Below, in pieces: positions 1 through 7,639 of a stretch of 64,000 bases of DNA. Under the pieces are notes generated by a model. The model worked only from the letters and a program-made list of their open reading frames with translations, searched no databases and was not told where the DNA came from. The stretch is taken from NCBI RefSeq assembly GCF_014651055.1, contig NZ_BMWD01000020.1:62001-126000 (forward strand), given 5' to 3'. Both the position numbers and the translations under genes were made by a program. The DNA comes from Streptomyces fructofermentans. GTDB taxonomy: Bacteria; Actinomycetota; Actinomycetes; Streptomycetales; Streptomycetaceae. The stretch's first letter is position 1. Each line of letters starts with the position of its first letter.

Positions 1-1
1 C

Positions 2-1018
2 GGCCCCTGGTCGGGGCCGGCCATCGAGACGGCGGGCCTGGTGAAGACCTTCGGCGACAACCGCGCGGTCGACGGCGTGGACCTGCGGATCGAGGCGGGC
101 ACCGTGTACGGCCTGCTCGGTCCGAACGGGGCGGGCAAGACCACGACCGTACGCATGCTGGCCACCCTGCTGCGCCCCGACGGCGGAGAGGCCCATGTCT
201 TCGGCCACGACGTCGTACGGGAGGCGGACACCGTGAGGAGCCGGGTGAGCCTGACCGGCCAGTACGCCTCGGTGGACGAGGACCTCACGGGCACCGAGAA
301 CCTCGTCCTGCTGGCCCGGCTGACCGGCCACTCCAAGAAGGCCTCGTACGACCGCGCCGGACAGCTCCTGGACGCCTTCGGGCTGGCGGAGGCCGCGGAC
401 CGCCAGGTCAAGAACTACTCGGGAGGGATGCGGCGCCGCATCGACATCGCCGCGTCCATCCTCAACACCCCGGACCTGCTCTTCCTCGACGAGCCGACGA
501 CGGGTCTGGACCCGCGCAGCCGCAACCAGGTCTGGGAGATCGTCCGGGCCGTCGTCGCGCAGGGGACGACGGTGCTGCTGACGACCCAGTACCTGGACGA
601 GGCGGACCAGTTGGCGTCCCGGATCGCCGTCATCGACAAGGGCAGGGTCATCGCCGAGGGCACCAAGGGCGAGCTCAAGGCGTCGGTCGGCGCGGGAGCC
701 GTGCACGTACGGCTGCGGGACGCGCACCGGCGGCCGGAGGCCGAACGCCTGCTGCGCCGGGCCCTGGACGCCGAGGTCGAGCCGGAGCCGGACCCGGTGG
801 CGCTGACGGCCCGGGTGGGCAACGACTCGGGCGACGGCGGCGCCGTCGCCGAGAAGGCGTCCCGCGCCCTCGCCGAGCTGGCGCGCGCGGGCATCACGGT
901 CGACAACTTCTCGCTGGGCCAGCCGAGTCTGGACGAGGTGTTCCTGGCCCTCACCGGAAAGCACGAGCACACCGGGGCGACCTCCCCGGCGGAGCAGACG
1001 AAGGAGGCCACGGCATGA
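2..1018 (+). CDS. ABC transporter ATP-binding protein, DrrA type (5' end outside window)
   Basis: ATPase subunit of an ABC-2 type exporter, acting with the permease that follows at the inner face of the membrane. Walker A GPNGAGKTTT, signature NYSGGMRRR, Walker B LLFLDEP and the H-loop region TTQYLDEADQ are all visible in order. The C-terminal ~110 residues form the extra domain typical of daunorubicin-resistance (DrrA) ATPases, ending in the SLDEVFLALTG motif. A GTG at 41 is possible, but the frame is open and family-like back to base 2 (AIETAGLVKTFGD), so the true start is probably upstream of the window. The stop overlaps the permease start by 4 bp (ATGA), indicating translational coupling. 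The family exports drugs, lipids or antibiotics; the substrate cannot be told. Confidence 0.9.
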   Translation, partial: GPWSGPAIETAGLVKTFGDNRAVDGVDLRIEAGTVYGLLGPNGAGKTTTVRMLATLLRPDGGEAHVFGHDVVREADTVRSRVSLTGQYASVDEDLTGTENLVLLARLTGHSKKASYDRAGQLLDAFGLAEAADRQVKNYSGGMRRRIDIAASILNTPDLLFLDEPTTGLDPRSRNQVWEIVRAVVAQGTTVLLTTQYLDEADQLASRIAVIDKGRVIAEGTKGELKASVGAGAVHVRLRDAHRRPEAERLLRRALDAEVEPEPDPVALTARVGNDSGDGGAVAEKASRALAELARAGITVDNFSLGQPSLDEVFLALTGKHEHTGATSPAEQTKEATA

Positions 1019-1866
1019 GCGCCACGACCACGACCGCCGAGACGGCGGAGCCGGCCCCGGTCCACGCCGAGAGCCTGGCCCGGCTGCTCGTCGCCGGGGA
1101 GAGGCCGCCGCGCCCCAACGCGCTGCGGACGTCCCTCACGTTCGGCTGGCGGGCGATGCTCAAGATCAAGCACGTGCCCGAGCAGCTCTTCGACGTGACG
1201 GCGTTCCCGATCATGATGGTGCTGATGTACACGTACCTCTTCGGAGGGGCCCTGGCGGGCTCCCCGACGCAGTACCTCCAGTACCTGCTGCCGGGCATCC
1301 TGGTGATGTCCGTCGTCATGATCACGATGTACACGGGCGTCTCGGTCAACACGGACATCGAGAAGGGCGTCTTCGACCGCTTCCGCTCGCTGCCGATCTG
1401 GCGCCCCTCGACGATGGTCGGCTATCTGCTCGGGGACGCGCTGCGCTACACGATCGCGTCGATCGTGATGCTCGCGGTGGGCCTGCTGATGGGCTTCCGG
1501 CCCGACGGCGGCTTCATGGGGGTGGCGGCCGGGGTGCTCCTGCTCCTGGTCTTCTCGTTCGCCTTCTCCTGGGTGTGGACGATGTTCGGCCTGCTGCTGC
1601 GCACGGAGAAGTCGGTCATGGGCGTGAGCATGATGGTGCTGTTCCCGCTGACCTTCCTCAGCGACATCTTCGTGCGCCCCGAGACGATGCCGGGATGGCT
1701 CCAGGCCTTCGTCAACAACAACCCGGTCACCCATGTGGCCGCCGCCGTGCGCGGGCTGATGCAGGGTTCCTGGCCGAGCATGGAGATCGCCTGGTCGCTG
1801 GGCTGGGCCGCCCTGCTGATCGCGGTCTTCGGACCGGTGACGATGCGGCTCTACAACCGCAAGTAG
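1015..1866 (+). CDS. ABC-2 type transporter permease, DrrB type
   Basis: Membrane partner of the preceding ATPase, 283 aa. About six hydrophobic segments follow a ~50-residue cytoplasmic N-terminus, for example at residues ~65-85 (VTAFPIMMVLMYTYLFGG) and ~140-175. The segment FGLLLRTEKSVMG followed by FPLTFLSDIFV is typical of the ABC-2/DrrB permease family. The start is ATG overlapping the ATPase stop codon (ATGA), so the two form one operon. The pair probably exports a hydrophobic compound. The ligand and any resistance role are inference only, because the upstream context lies outside the window. Confidence 0.9.
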   Translation: MSATTTTAETAEPAPVHAESLARLLVAGERPPRPNALRTSLTFGWRAMLKIKHVPEQLFDVTAFPIMMVLMYTYLFGGALAGSPTQYLQYLLPGILVMSVVMITMYTGVSVNTDIEKGVFDRFRSLPIWRPSTMVGYLLGDALRYTIASIVMLAVGLLMGFRPDGGFMGVAAGVLLLLVFSFAFSWVWTMFGLLLRTEKSVMGVSMMVLFPLTFLSDIFVRPETMPGWLQAFVNNNPVTHVAAAVRGLMQGSWPSMEIAWSLGWAALLIAVFGPVTMRLYNRK

Positions 1867-1970
1867 CAGCCCCGGGTGCGTCCCCCGCAGGACTGGAGTC
1901 CCGCCTCCGGATGCGTCCACCCGGCCGTGCCCCGATGGCGGGGGGCGCGGCCGGGGGCCCTGCTTGAGGG

Positions 1971-2855
1971 GTGCGGAAAGTCCTCTCGGCGGTGCTGATC
2001 GTGCTCGCCTGCGTCCTCTGGCCGCTGGGCGGCCTCTCGGCGTGGGCGACGTACGAGATCGGCGACACCGGGCGGTACGTGGCCGCGGTGGCGCCGCTCG
2101 CCGCGGGACCCGACGTGCGGGGCGCGGTCACCGACACGGTCACGGACGGCATCATGCGCGAGGTCCGGGTCGGCTCGCTGGAGGGCGAGGTCCGCGCGTA
2201 CGTCCGCAGGGCGGTCCGGTCCTTCACCGGTACGGAGGCCTTCCGCGCCGCCTGGAGCACGGCGAACCGCACGGCGCACGACGCCGTCCTGCGGGCACTG
2301 CGCAGCGGGCGCGACGGCGCGGTCACGCTCGACCTCGCGCCCGTCACCGAGCAGTTGCGCACCCGGCTCACCGACGACCGGGTGCCGCTGGCGGACCGCA
2401 TCCCCGTCGCGCACACGGAGATCACGGTCCTCGACGCCCGGGAGCTGACCACGCTCCGGAAGGGGTTCCACATGCTGGAGTTCGCGGGTTTCTGGCTGCC
2501 CGTCGCGGCGGTCGCCCTGGCCTTCGGCGGCATCCTCCTGGCGGTCCGCCGCCGGCGGGCCGTCACGGCCACCGCCCTCGGGATGGCCCTGGGCGCCGCC
2601 CTGCTGGCCCTCGCCACCGTCGTCGGCCGCCGTCTGACCCTCGCCGGGCTGCCGCCGCACGTCTCGCGGGCGGCGGCGGGCGCGGTCTACGACGCCCTCA
2701 CGGCCACCCTGCTGACGGCCGCCTGGTTCATCCTCGCCCTCGGCCTCACCGTGGCCGCGGCGACCTGGCTCACGGAGTGGCGCGCGCGACGTCGCGCAGC
2801 GTCCGCAGGGCCCTCCCCAGCACCGGCACCGGAACGGACGCGAGCCCGAGCCTGA
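1971..2855 (+). CDS. hypothetical integral membrane protein
   Basis: Unrecognised 294-aa membrane protein. One N-terminal membrane segment or uncleaved signal (residues ~5-25) is followed by a ~140-residue extracytoplasmic, charged region. Three close-packed membrane segments then lie at ~170-190, ~195-215 and ~240-265. The tail is short, basic and Pro/Ala-rich. The GTG start at 1971 follows a GAGGG stretch directly, so the exact start is uncertain. Its last 86 bp overlap the 3' end of the convergent MocR gene in antisense, so transcripts of the two must interfere or share a termination zone. No function is proposed. Confidence 0.65.
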   Translation: MRKVLSAVLIVLACVLWPLGGLSAWATYEIGDTGRYVAAVAPLAAGPDVRGAVTDTVTDGIMREVRVGSLEGEVRAYVRRAVRSFTGTEAFRAAWSTANRTAHDAVLRALRSGRDGAVTLDLAPVTEQLRTRLTDDRVPLADRIPVAHTEITVLDARELTTLRKGFHMLEFAGFWLPVAAVALAFGGILLAVRRRRAVTATALGMALGAALLALATVVGRRLTLAGLPPHVSRAAAGAVYDALTATLLTAAWFILALGLTVAAATWLTEWRARRRAASAGPSPAPAPERTRARA

Positions 2856-4098
2856 CGGCGTCCGGGGCGCCCCCGGGGCCCACCGCGAAGGCGGGCCCGG
2901 GCGTGACGGCGACGCCCTGCGCGGCGGCGGCCGCCGTGAAGGTGTCCGCGCGCCACGGCGCGGGCAGCTCCCACCAGGCGTAGTACGCGCCCGGGTCGGC
3001 CCGGACCGTGAAGGCTCCCAGGTGCTCCGCGACCAGTCGCTGCCGCCGGGCCGCGTCGGCCCGCTTGCGCCCGGCGAGCCGTTCGACGGTGCCGTCCCGG
3101 ATCCATCGCGTCCCCGCCTCCAGCGCGAACCGTCCCGCCGTCCACCCGCCCGCGCGCAGGGCGCGTTCGGCCGGCTCGGCCCGCCCCTCGGGCACGACCA
3201 GGAAGCCGACGGTCAGTCCGGGCGCCACCCGCTTGGACAGCCCGTCGACCACGTGGACGCGCTCGGGGGCGTACGCGGCGAGCGGCACGCCGCCCTCGTG
3301 GAGGAAGGACCAGACGCGGTCCTCCACGACCGGCAGGTCCGCCTCCCGGACCACCTCCGCGAGAGCGCGCCTGCGGGCGTCCCCCATCGTCGCCGAGGTC
3401 GGGTTGTGCAGCGTCGGCTGGCAGTACACGGCGGAGAGCGGCGCGGCCCGGTGGGCGGCGGCGACGGCGTCGGGCCGCAGCCCCTCCTCGTCGGTCGCGA
3501 GTGGCACGAGCGTGCGGCCGATCCGCTCCGCGATGTCCTTGACCAGCGGGTACGTCAGCGCCTCCACCCCGACGCGCCCGCCGGGGCGCACCAGCGCGGC
3601 GAGCAGGCCCGCGACGGCCTGGCGCGCGTTCCCGGCGAACAGCAGCCGCTCCGGGGCGGGCCGCCAGCCCGGACCGGCCAGCAGCCCGGCGGCCGCGGCG
3701 CGTGCCTCCGGGGTCCCGGCGGCGGGGACGGTCCGGGTCGCCTCGCCCAGAGCGCCGGGCCGCAGCAGCGGCGCGAGTCCCTCCGCGAGCAGTTCCTCCT
3801 GCCCCTCGACGGTGGGGTAGTTGAGCTCCAGGTTGACGGTGGCGGTCGTCGCGGCCTCGGCGAGGGCCCGCCCCGACGGCACCGGCGAGGCCCGCACGAA
3901 CGTGCCCCGCCCGACCTCGCCGACGACGAGACCGCGCCGCACGAGTTCGCCGTACACGCGCCCCGCCGTGGAGACCGCGATGCGCCGCCGGCGGGCGAAC
4001 ACCCGCTGCGGGGGCAGCCGCTGACCCGCTTCGAGCCGCCCCGAGAGGATCTCCTCGGCCAGCCGGTCGGCGATCCGCCGGTAGTCCGCCACGTCCAT
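2770..4098 (-). CDS. MocR-family (GntR/aminotransferase) transcriptional regulator
   Basis: PLP-dependent regulator, 442 aa. An N-terminal GntR winged helix covers residues ~1-70 (LPPQRVFARRRRIAVSTAGRVY region). It is fused to a type I aminotransferase-like domain with N232 (NPTS), D260 and the Schiff-base lysine in DGLSK (K289) followed by APGL. The start at 4098 is chosen because MDVADYRRIADRLAEEI is the family N-terminus and a GAGGGGCGGG Shine-Dalgarno sits just upstream; the reading frame stays open further only because of the 20-bp repeats. It is divergent from an alpha/beta hydrolase, with a direct repeat between them (4226-4259) that is the likely operator. MocR proteins sense PLP or amine ligands; the ligand here is unknown. 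Confidence 0.88.
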   Translation of the reverse strand: MDVADYRRIADRLAEEILSGRLEAGQRLPPQRVFARRRRIAVSTAGRVYGELVRRGLVVGEVGRGTFVRASPVPSGRALAEAATTATVNLELNYPTVEGQEELLAEGLAPLLRPGALGEATRTVPAAGTPEARAAAAGLLAGPGWRPAPERLLFAGNARQAVAGLLAALVRPGGRVGVEALTYPLVKDIAERIGRTLVPLATDEEGLRPDAVAAAHRAAPLSAVYCQPTLHNPTSATMGDARRRALAEVVREADLPVVEDRVWSFLHEGGVPLAAYAPERVHVVDGLSKRVAPGLTVGFLVVPEGRAEPAERALRAGGWTAGRFALEAGTRWIRDGTVERLAGRKRADAARRQRLVAEHLGAFTVRADPGAYYAWWELPAPWRADTFTAAAAAQGVAVTPGPAFAVGPGGAPDAVRLGLASVPVPVLGRALRTLRDVARATP

Positions 4099-4120
4099 CC
4101 CGCCCCTCTTCCCACGTCTT

Positions 4121-4220
4121 CCCGTGTCGTTCGGCGTCTTCCCGTGTCGTTCGGCGTCTTCCCGTGTCGTTCGGCGTCTTTCCGTGTCGTTCGGCGTCTT
4201 TCCGTGTCGTTCGGCGTCTT
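4121..4220. repeat. 20-bp tandem repeat, five units, in the mocR leader
   Basis: Five head-to-tail copies of a 20-bp unit: CCCGTGTCGTTCGGCGTCTT three times, then twice with T as first base. A partial copy precedes them at 4111-4120. The array lies between the mocR start codon and the divergent promoter region, so it would be transcribed into the mocR 5' leader. The minus strand has no stop codon in any phase of the repeat, which makes the mocR frame look artificially longer. Confidence 0.95.
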
Positions 4221-4225
4221 CCCGC

Positions 4226-4259
4226 ATTGCACCGAGAGCAAAGATTTTATTGCACCGAG
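4226..4259. promoter_or_regulatory. direct-repeat operator ATTGCACCGAG x2 (putative MocR site)
   Basis: ATTGCACCGAG occurs at 4226-4236 and again at 4249-4259, 23 bp start to start, about two helical turns apart. It lies in the divergent mocR/hydrolase promoter region. Direct repeats with this spacing are how several MocR regulators (GabR, PdxR) bind. The second copy overlaps the likely -35 box of the hydrolase promoter. Confidence 0.7.
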
Positions 4260-4279
4260 CAGTTGGGCCGTCCTAGGGT
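4250..4279 (+). promoter_or_regulatory. sigma70-type promoter of the hydrolase gene, leaderless
   Basis: -35 TTGCAC (4250-4255) and -10 TAGGGT (4274-4279) are separated by 18 bp. The ATG at 4287 lies 7 nt after the -10, so transcription would start at or next to the start codon. No Shine-Dalgarno is present. Confidence 0.65.
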
Positions 4280-4286
4280 CCGTTCC

Positions 4287-5063
4287 ATGGCTCCCTTCCT
4301 CGCATTCGAGGACAAAGGGGTGCGTTCCTCCGACGCGCTGCCCCTCGTCCTGATCCACGGCCATCCCTTCGACCGCACGATGTGGGCCCCGCAGGTCGCC
4401 GCGTTCGCCCCCGGGCGCCGGGTGATCGTCCCGGACCTGCGGGGCTACGGCGCCTCCCCGGTGGTCCCCGGAGTCACCCCGCTCTCCGTGTTCGCCGACG
4501 ACATCGCGGCGCTCCTCGACGACCTCGGGGTCGGCGCGTTCGCCCTGGCCGGACTGTCCATGGGCGGCCAGATCGCCATGGAGTGCTACGCCCGGTTCCC
4601 GGAGCGGATCCGGGCGCTGGTGCTGGCGGACACCTTCCCGGCGGCGGAGACCCCGGCGGGCCGGGCGGCCCGCAACGCGGCGGCGGACCGGCTCCTGCGC
4701 GAGGGCATGGGCCCGTACGCGGACGAGGTCCTGTACCGGATGGTCGCGCCGTACGCCGATCCGGCCGTGGCGGCGCACGTCCACCGCATGATGACGGGCG
4801 CGCCCCCGGAGGGCGCGGCGGCGGCGCTGCGGGGCCGCGCCGAACGCCCCGACTACCGCGCGCTGCTGACCCGTGTCGCGGTGCCCGCGCTGGTCGTGGT
4901 GGGCGAGGACGACACGTACACCCCGGTGGCGGAGGCCCGCGCCATGCACGAGGCGATCGAGGGCTCCGTGCTCCGGGTCGTCGCGCGGGCGGCCCATCTG
5001 CCGAACCTGGAGCGGCCCGAGGAGTTCGACGCGGCACTCGCGGGACTGCTGGAGGGTCTGTGA
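4287..5063 (+). CDS. alpha/beta hydrolase
   Basis: Cytoplasmic alpha/beta-fold hydrolase, 258 aa. Oxyanion motif HGHPFD is at residues 24-29, the nucleophile elbow GLSMGG gives S91, the acid is D208 or D209 in GEDDTYTP, and the catalytic histidine is H237 in AAHLPNLE. A small helical cap lies between ~125 and 190. The start is ATG 4287, 7 nt after a TAGGGT -10, giving a leaderless mRNA; the longer frame back to 4164 runs into the tandem repeat and is not credible. It is divergent from a MocR regulator that probably controls it. The substrate is unknown; the family covers esterases, lactonases and haloperoxidase-like enzymes. Confidence 0.9.
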   Translation: MAPFLAFEDKGVRSSDALPLVLIHGHPFDRTMWAPQVAAFAPGRRVIVPDLRGYGASPVVPGVTPLSVFADDIAALLDDLGVGAFALAGLSMGGQIAMECYARFPERIRALVLADTFPAAETPAGRAARNAAADRLLREGMGPYADEVLYRMVAPYADPAVAAHVHRMMTGAPPEGAAAALRGRAERPDYRALLTRVAVPALVVVGEDDTYTPVAEARAMHEAIEGSVLRVVARAAHLPNLERPEEFDAALAGLLEGL

Positions 5064-5139
5064 GTACGCCCGTCCGCGTCCCCGGGATGCGCGGGCGGCC
5101 GGGGCGGGCGACCATGCGCTTGACCCGTGAGGAGGCACC

Positions 5140-5556
5140 ATGACCCCGCGCAGCACCACCGGGGAACCGCTCCCGGCCCGTTCCGTATGGGCCAACGCGG
5201 GGACGGCGTTCGCCGGCGTCCTGATGACGGTCGGCGGCGTGCTCGACGTCCTCAACGGCATCGCCGGCATCGCGGGGGACGACGTCTACGAGCCCGTCGG
5301 GGACTACGTCTACTCGCTCGGCCTCACCGGCTGGGGCTGGATCCACGTGGTGGTCGGCGCGCTGGTCGCCCTCACCGGCCTCGGCATCCTGAAGGGCTTC
5401 GACGCCGCCCGTGCCTTCGGGGTCGGGCTCGCCGCCCTGTACCTCGTCGAGAACTTCATGTTCCTGCCGTACGCCCCCGTCTGGTCCACCGTCTCGATCG
5501 CCGTGGCCGTCTTCGTGATCTGGGCGCTGATCGCCGCCCCGCGCGCGACCCGCTGA
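5140..5556 (+). CDS. DUF7144-like four-helix membrane protein
   Basis: 138-aa protein with four predicted membrane helices at ~20-45, ~65-90, ~95-112 and ~115-135, and short hydrophilic ends. The pattern W-A-N-A-G-T-A-F-A-G-V with a following GWIHVVVGALVALTG segment is that of the DUF7144 family common in actinomycetes. Start ATG 5140 has GTGAGGAGG upstream (5128-5136), a strong ribosome-binding site. Function is unknown. Spacing to the neighbours (76 bp before, 119 bp after) suggests independent or loosely coupled expression. Confidence 0.8.
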   Translation: MTPRSTTGEPLPARSVWANAGTAFAGVLMTVGGVLDVLNGIAGIAGDDVYEPVGDYVYSLGLTGWGWIHVVVGALVALTGLGILKGFDAARAFGVGLAALYLVENFMFLPYAPVWSTVSIAVAVFVIWALIAAPRATR

Positions 5557-5675
5557 ACGCGGGCACCCGCGCGGGGCGCGGGCCGGCCGTGCCGGGGCGC
5601 GACCCGGCACCGCTCGCAACCCCCGCCCCCCGTTTCCCGTCCTCACGGGGGAACCGGCAGACGAAAGGGACGGAC

Positions 5676-6704
5676 TTGGGCAGCGCGGCGGCGGGTGCGT
5701 CCACGGGGCGCGCGGGAACGGGGGACGTGCTCCCCACGCGGCGGCGGGGCCGCGCCCGGGCCGTCCGCGCGGCCGCCGCGCTCCTGCTCACCGGCGTCGG
5801 TGCCGTCGTCGGCTCCCGCGCCGCGGACACCGACGCCGTCACGCCCGTGCCGCAGCTCCTCGCCTTCCTCCCCTGGCTCCTCGCGCCGACCGCCGCGGCC
5901 CTCCTGCTGGCCGCCCTCGCCCGCTGGCGCACCGGCCTCGTGTGGGGAGTGGCGACCCTCGCCGCGGTGGCCTGGTTCATCGAGCCGTACGGGAAGACCT
6001 CGGCGCCACCGGGTCCCGCCGTCGCGCGGGTGCGCGTGCTGACCTCGAACGTGGAGTTCGGCCGGGCCACCGACCCGCTCGTCGAGGCGATCGGCCGGCA
6101 GGACCCGGACATCGTGTTCGTCCAGGAGTGCGACCACGGCTGCGCCGACACACTGCGGCGCACCCTCTCCGGGGACGGGGACGGCGGCTACCCCTACCGG
6201 CAGGAGGTCGTCGGCGCGGGCTCCGAGGGTTCCGTCATCCTCAGCCGCCACCCCCTCGATCCGGCAGCCGGCATCCCGGCCACCATGGGCATGCCCGGCG
6301 CGACGGCCGACGTGCGGGGCCACCGGATCCGCCTCCAGCTCGCGCACCCCATGCCTCCCCTCCCCGGGCACCTGTCGACCTGGCGCTCGGAGCTGTCCGC
6401 GCTGCGCGACCGGGCGGCGGCGAACCGGGCCCGCCCGACCGTCCTCGCCGGCGACTTCAACGCCACCCAGGACCACGCCGCCTTCCGCCGCATCCTGGAC
6501 GCGGGGTACGAGGACGCCGCCCGGCTCACCGGGGCGGCCCGCACCCCGAGCTGGCCCGCCGCGACGGCCCCGCCCCTGGGCGCCCAGATCGACCACGTCC
6601 TGGTGTCCCGGGACTTCTCGGCGAGCCGCGCCCGCTTCCTCGACCTGGCGGACACGGACCACCGGGCCCTGGTCGTCGACCTGACGCTGCACCGGCGCCG
6701 GTGA
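5676..6704 (+). CDS. membrane-anchored endonuclease/exonuclease/phosphatase family protein
   Basis: 342-aa protein. Basic N-terminus, about three membrane segments (~25-45, ~55-75, ~80-95), then an extracytoplasmic EEP (DNase I-like) domain from ~105 to the end. Visible motifs are TSNVEFG, VQECD (metal-binding Glu), AGDFNATQDH, the DHVLVS strand and the terminal TDHRALVVDL, so the metal-dependent phosphodiesterase site is complete. I place the start at TTG 5676 because GAAAGGGA lies 5 nt upstream; GTG codons further in are alternatives. The family cleaves nucleic acids, phosphoinositides or sphingomyelin. With the domain outside the membrane, a nuclease or phospholipase role is possible but unproven. 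Confidence 0.85.
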   Translation: MGSAAAGASTGRAGTGDVLPTRRRGRARAVRAAAALLLTGVGAVVGSRAADTDAVTPVPQLLAFLPWLLAPTAAALLLAALARWRTGLVWGVATLAAVAWFIEPYGKTSAPPGPAVARVRVLTSNVEFGRATDPLVEAIGRQDPDIVFVQECDHGCADTLRRTLSGDGDGGYPYRQEVVGAGSEGSVILSRHPLDPAAGIPATMGMPGATADVRGHRIRLQLAHPMPPLPGHLSTWRSELSALRDRAAANRARPTVLAGDFNATQDHAAFRRILDAGYEDAARLTGAARTPSWPAATAPPLGAQIDHVLVSRDFSASRARFLDLADTDHRALVVDLTLHRRR

Positions 6705-6710
6705 AAGCAG

Positions 6711-6745
6711 CGTGGGCCGCCCCTGTGCAGGAGGGGCGGCCCACG
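6711..6745. terminator. bidirectional terminator
   Basis: Perfect 14-bp stem (6711-6724 with 6732-6745), 7-nt loop, between the convergent EEP and snapalysin genes. Confidence 0.85.
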
Positions 6746-6778
6746 CCGGTGGGGGGTGGGTCGTGCGGTTCGTGGGAC

Positions 6779-7453
6779 CTAGCGGTCCTGGTTCACCTTC
6801 TCCAGCGCCTTCGCGAGCCCGTTGACCCAGAGCTGGTTCACCCGGGCCCGCTCGCGCGCGTCGGGGTTGGCGTTGGTGCAGGACGTGCCCGGCCCGCCGC
6901 CCGACATCAGCTCGCTGCACGGTCCGGAGTAGTGGTCGGGCAGCCCGAGCACGTGCCCGGTCTCGTGCGCGGTGACCCGCGTGGAGTTGTAGCGCCGGTT
7001 CTGGGCGTAGTCGAGGAAGATGTAGCCGCGTCCGTGCCCGTCCGTGGAGGCGTACGAGCCCCGCGAGTCGTTGCCCTCGCGGTACGTGAAGTCGGCGTTG
7101 GACCCCGACTGGAGCCTGACGTTGGTGACGGAGCTGTTCCAGATCTGCGTACTGCGGGCTATCTGGGCGCTGAAGGTCGGCGCCGCCGAGGCGTTGTAGA
7201 CCACGGTGACGGCGGCGGCCCCGGGGTTCGCCGCCCGCTTCTCGGCCACCGACGTCAGCACGGCGTCGAAGAAGGCCTCGTTGGCCTCGGTCTCCTCGGC
7301 GGACCCGTGGTAGCCGACGACGGGCGCGGCCTGCGCCGCGGGGGCGGCGGAGGCGGGAACCGCGCCGAGCACACCTGCCGCCAGACCGAGGCCGGCCAGG
7401 GCCGACACGGCGCGGGGCAGGGAGCGCGGGGACACACGCAGGGACGGTCTCAT
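6779..7453 (-). CDS. snpA: snapalysin, small secreted neutral metalloprotease (M7)
   Basis: Secreted zinc protease, 224 aa, of the Streptomyces-specific snapalysin family. A signal peptide with basic n-region and Ala/Leu core runs to about residue 37 (ASA-A), followed by a short propeptide. The active site is HETGHVLGLPD: H163, E164, H167, D173. Two cysteines, at C179 (GPCSELM) and C192 (TSCTNAN), probably form the family disulfide. AAGGAG lies upstream of the ATG. The gene is divergent from a LysR regulator, the classic snpA/snpR arrangement, with a T-N11-A operator between them. Role: protein scavenging outside the cell. Confidence 0.95.
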   Translation of the reverse strand: MRPSLRVSPRSLPRAVSALAGLGLAAGVLGAVPASAAPAAQAAPVVGYHGSAEETEANEAFFDAVLTSVAEKRAANPGAAAVTVVYNASAAPTFSAQIARSTQIWNSSVTNVRLQSGSNADFTYREGNDSRGSYASTDGHGRGYIFLDYAQNRRYNSTRVTAHETGHVLGLPDHYSGPCSELMSGGGPGTSCTNANPDARERARVNQLWVNGLAKALEKVNQDR

Positions 7454-7533
7454 CGATGACTCCTTGAGTGGGGGGTGAAGTCGTCACCGGTGAGTTTCGG
7501 CGCCTGTGCGGCGGCTGTGATGATGGCAAACGG

Positions 7534-7552
7534 CGATAGGACGCTGCTATCG
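7534..7552. promoter_or_regulatory. LysR operator, CGATAG-N7-CTATCG (T-N11-A)
   Basis: Perfect 6-bp inverted repeat with 7-bp spacer. T7537 and A7549 fit the LysR consensus T-N11-A exactly. It lies 81 bp upstream of the snpA start codon and 88 bp upstream of the regulator start, the expected place for an activator and autoregulator. Confidence 0.8.
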
Positions 7553-7639
7553 GATCGCGTTCGGCCGCCCAACTCGGCTGTTTTGGATGGGGTTTGTGCG
7601 TCTGGTGTACGCCGTTGTTCCGCTTTAGGCTCCGGCGGC

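Noticed and set aside
4099..4227. MocR N-terminal extension made of repeated residues
   Set aside because: It is translation of the 20-bp array; the conserved start with a ribosome-binding site is at 4098.
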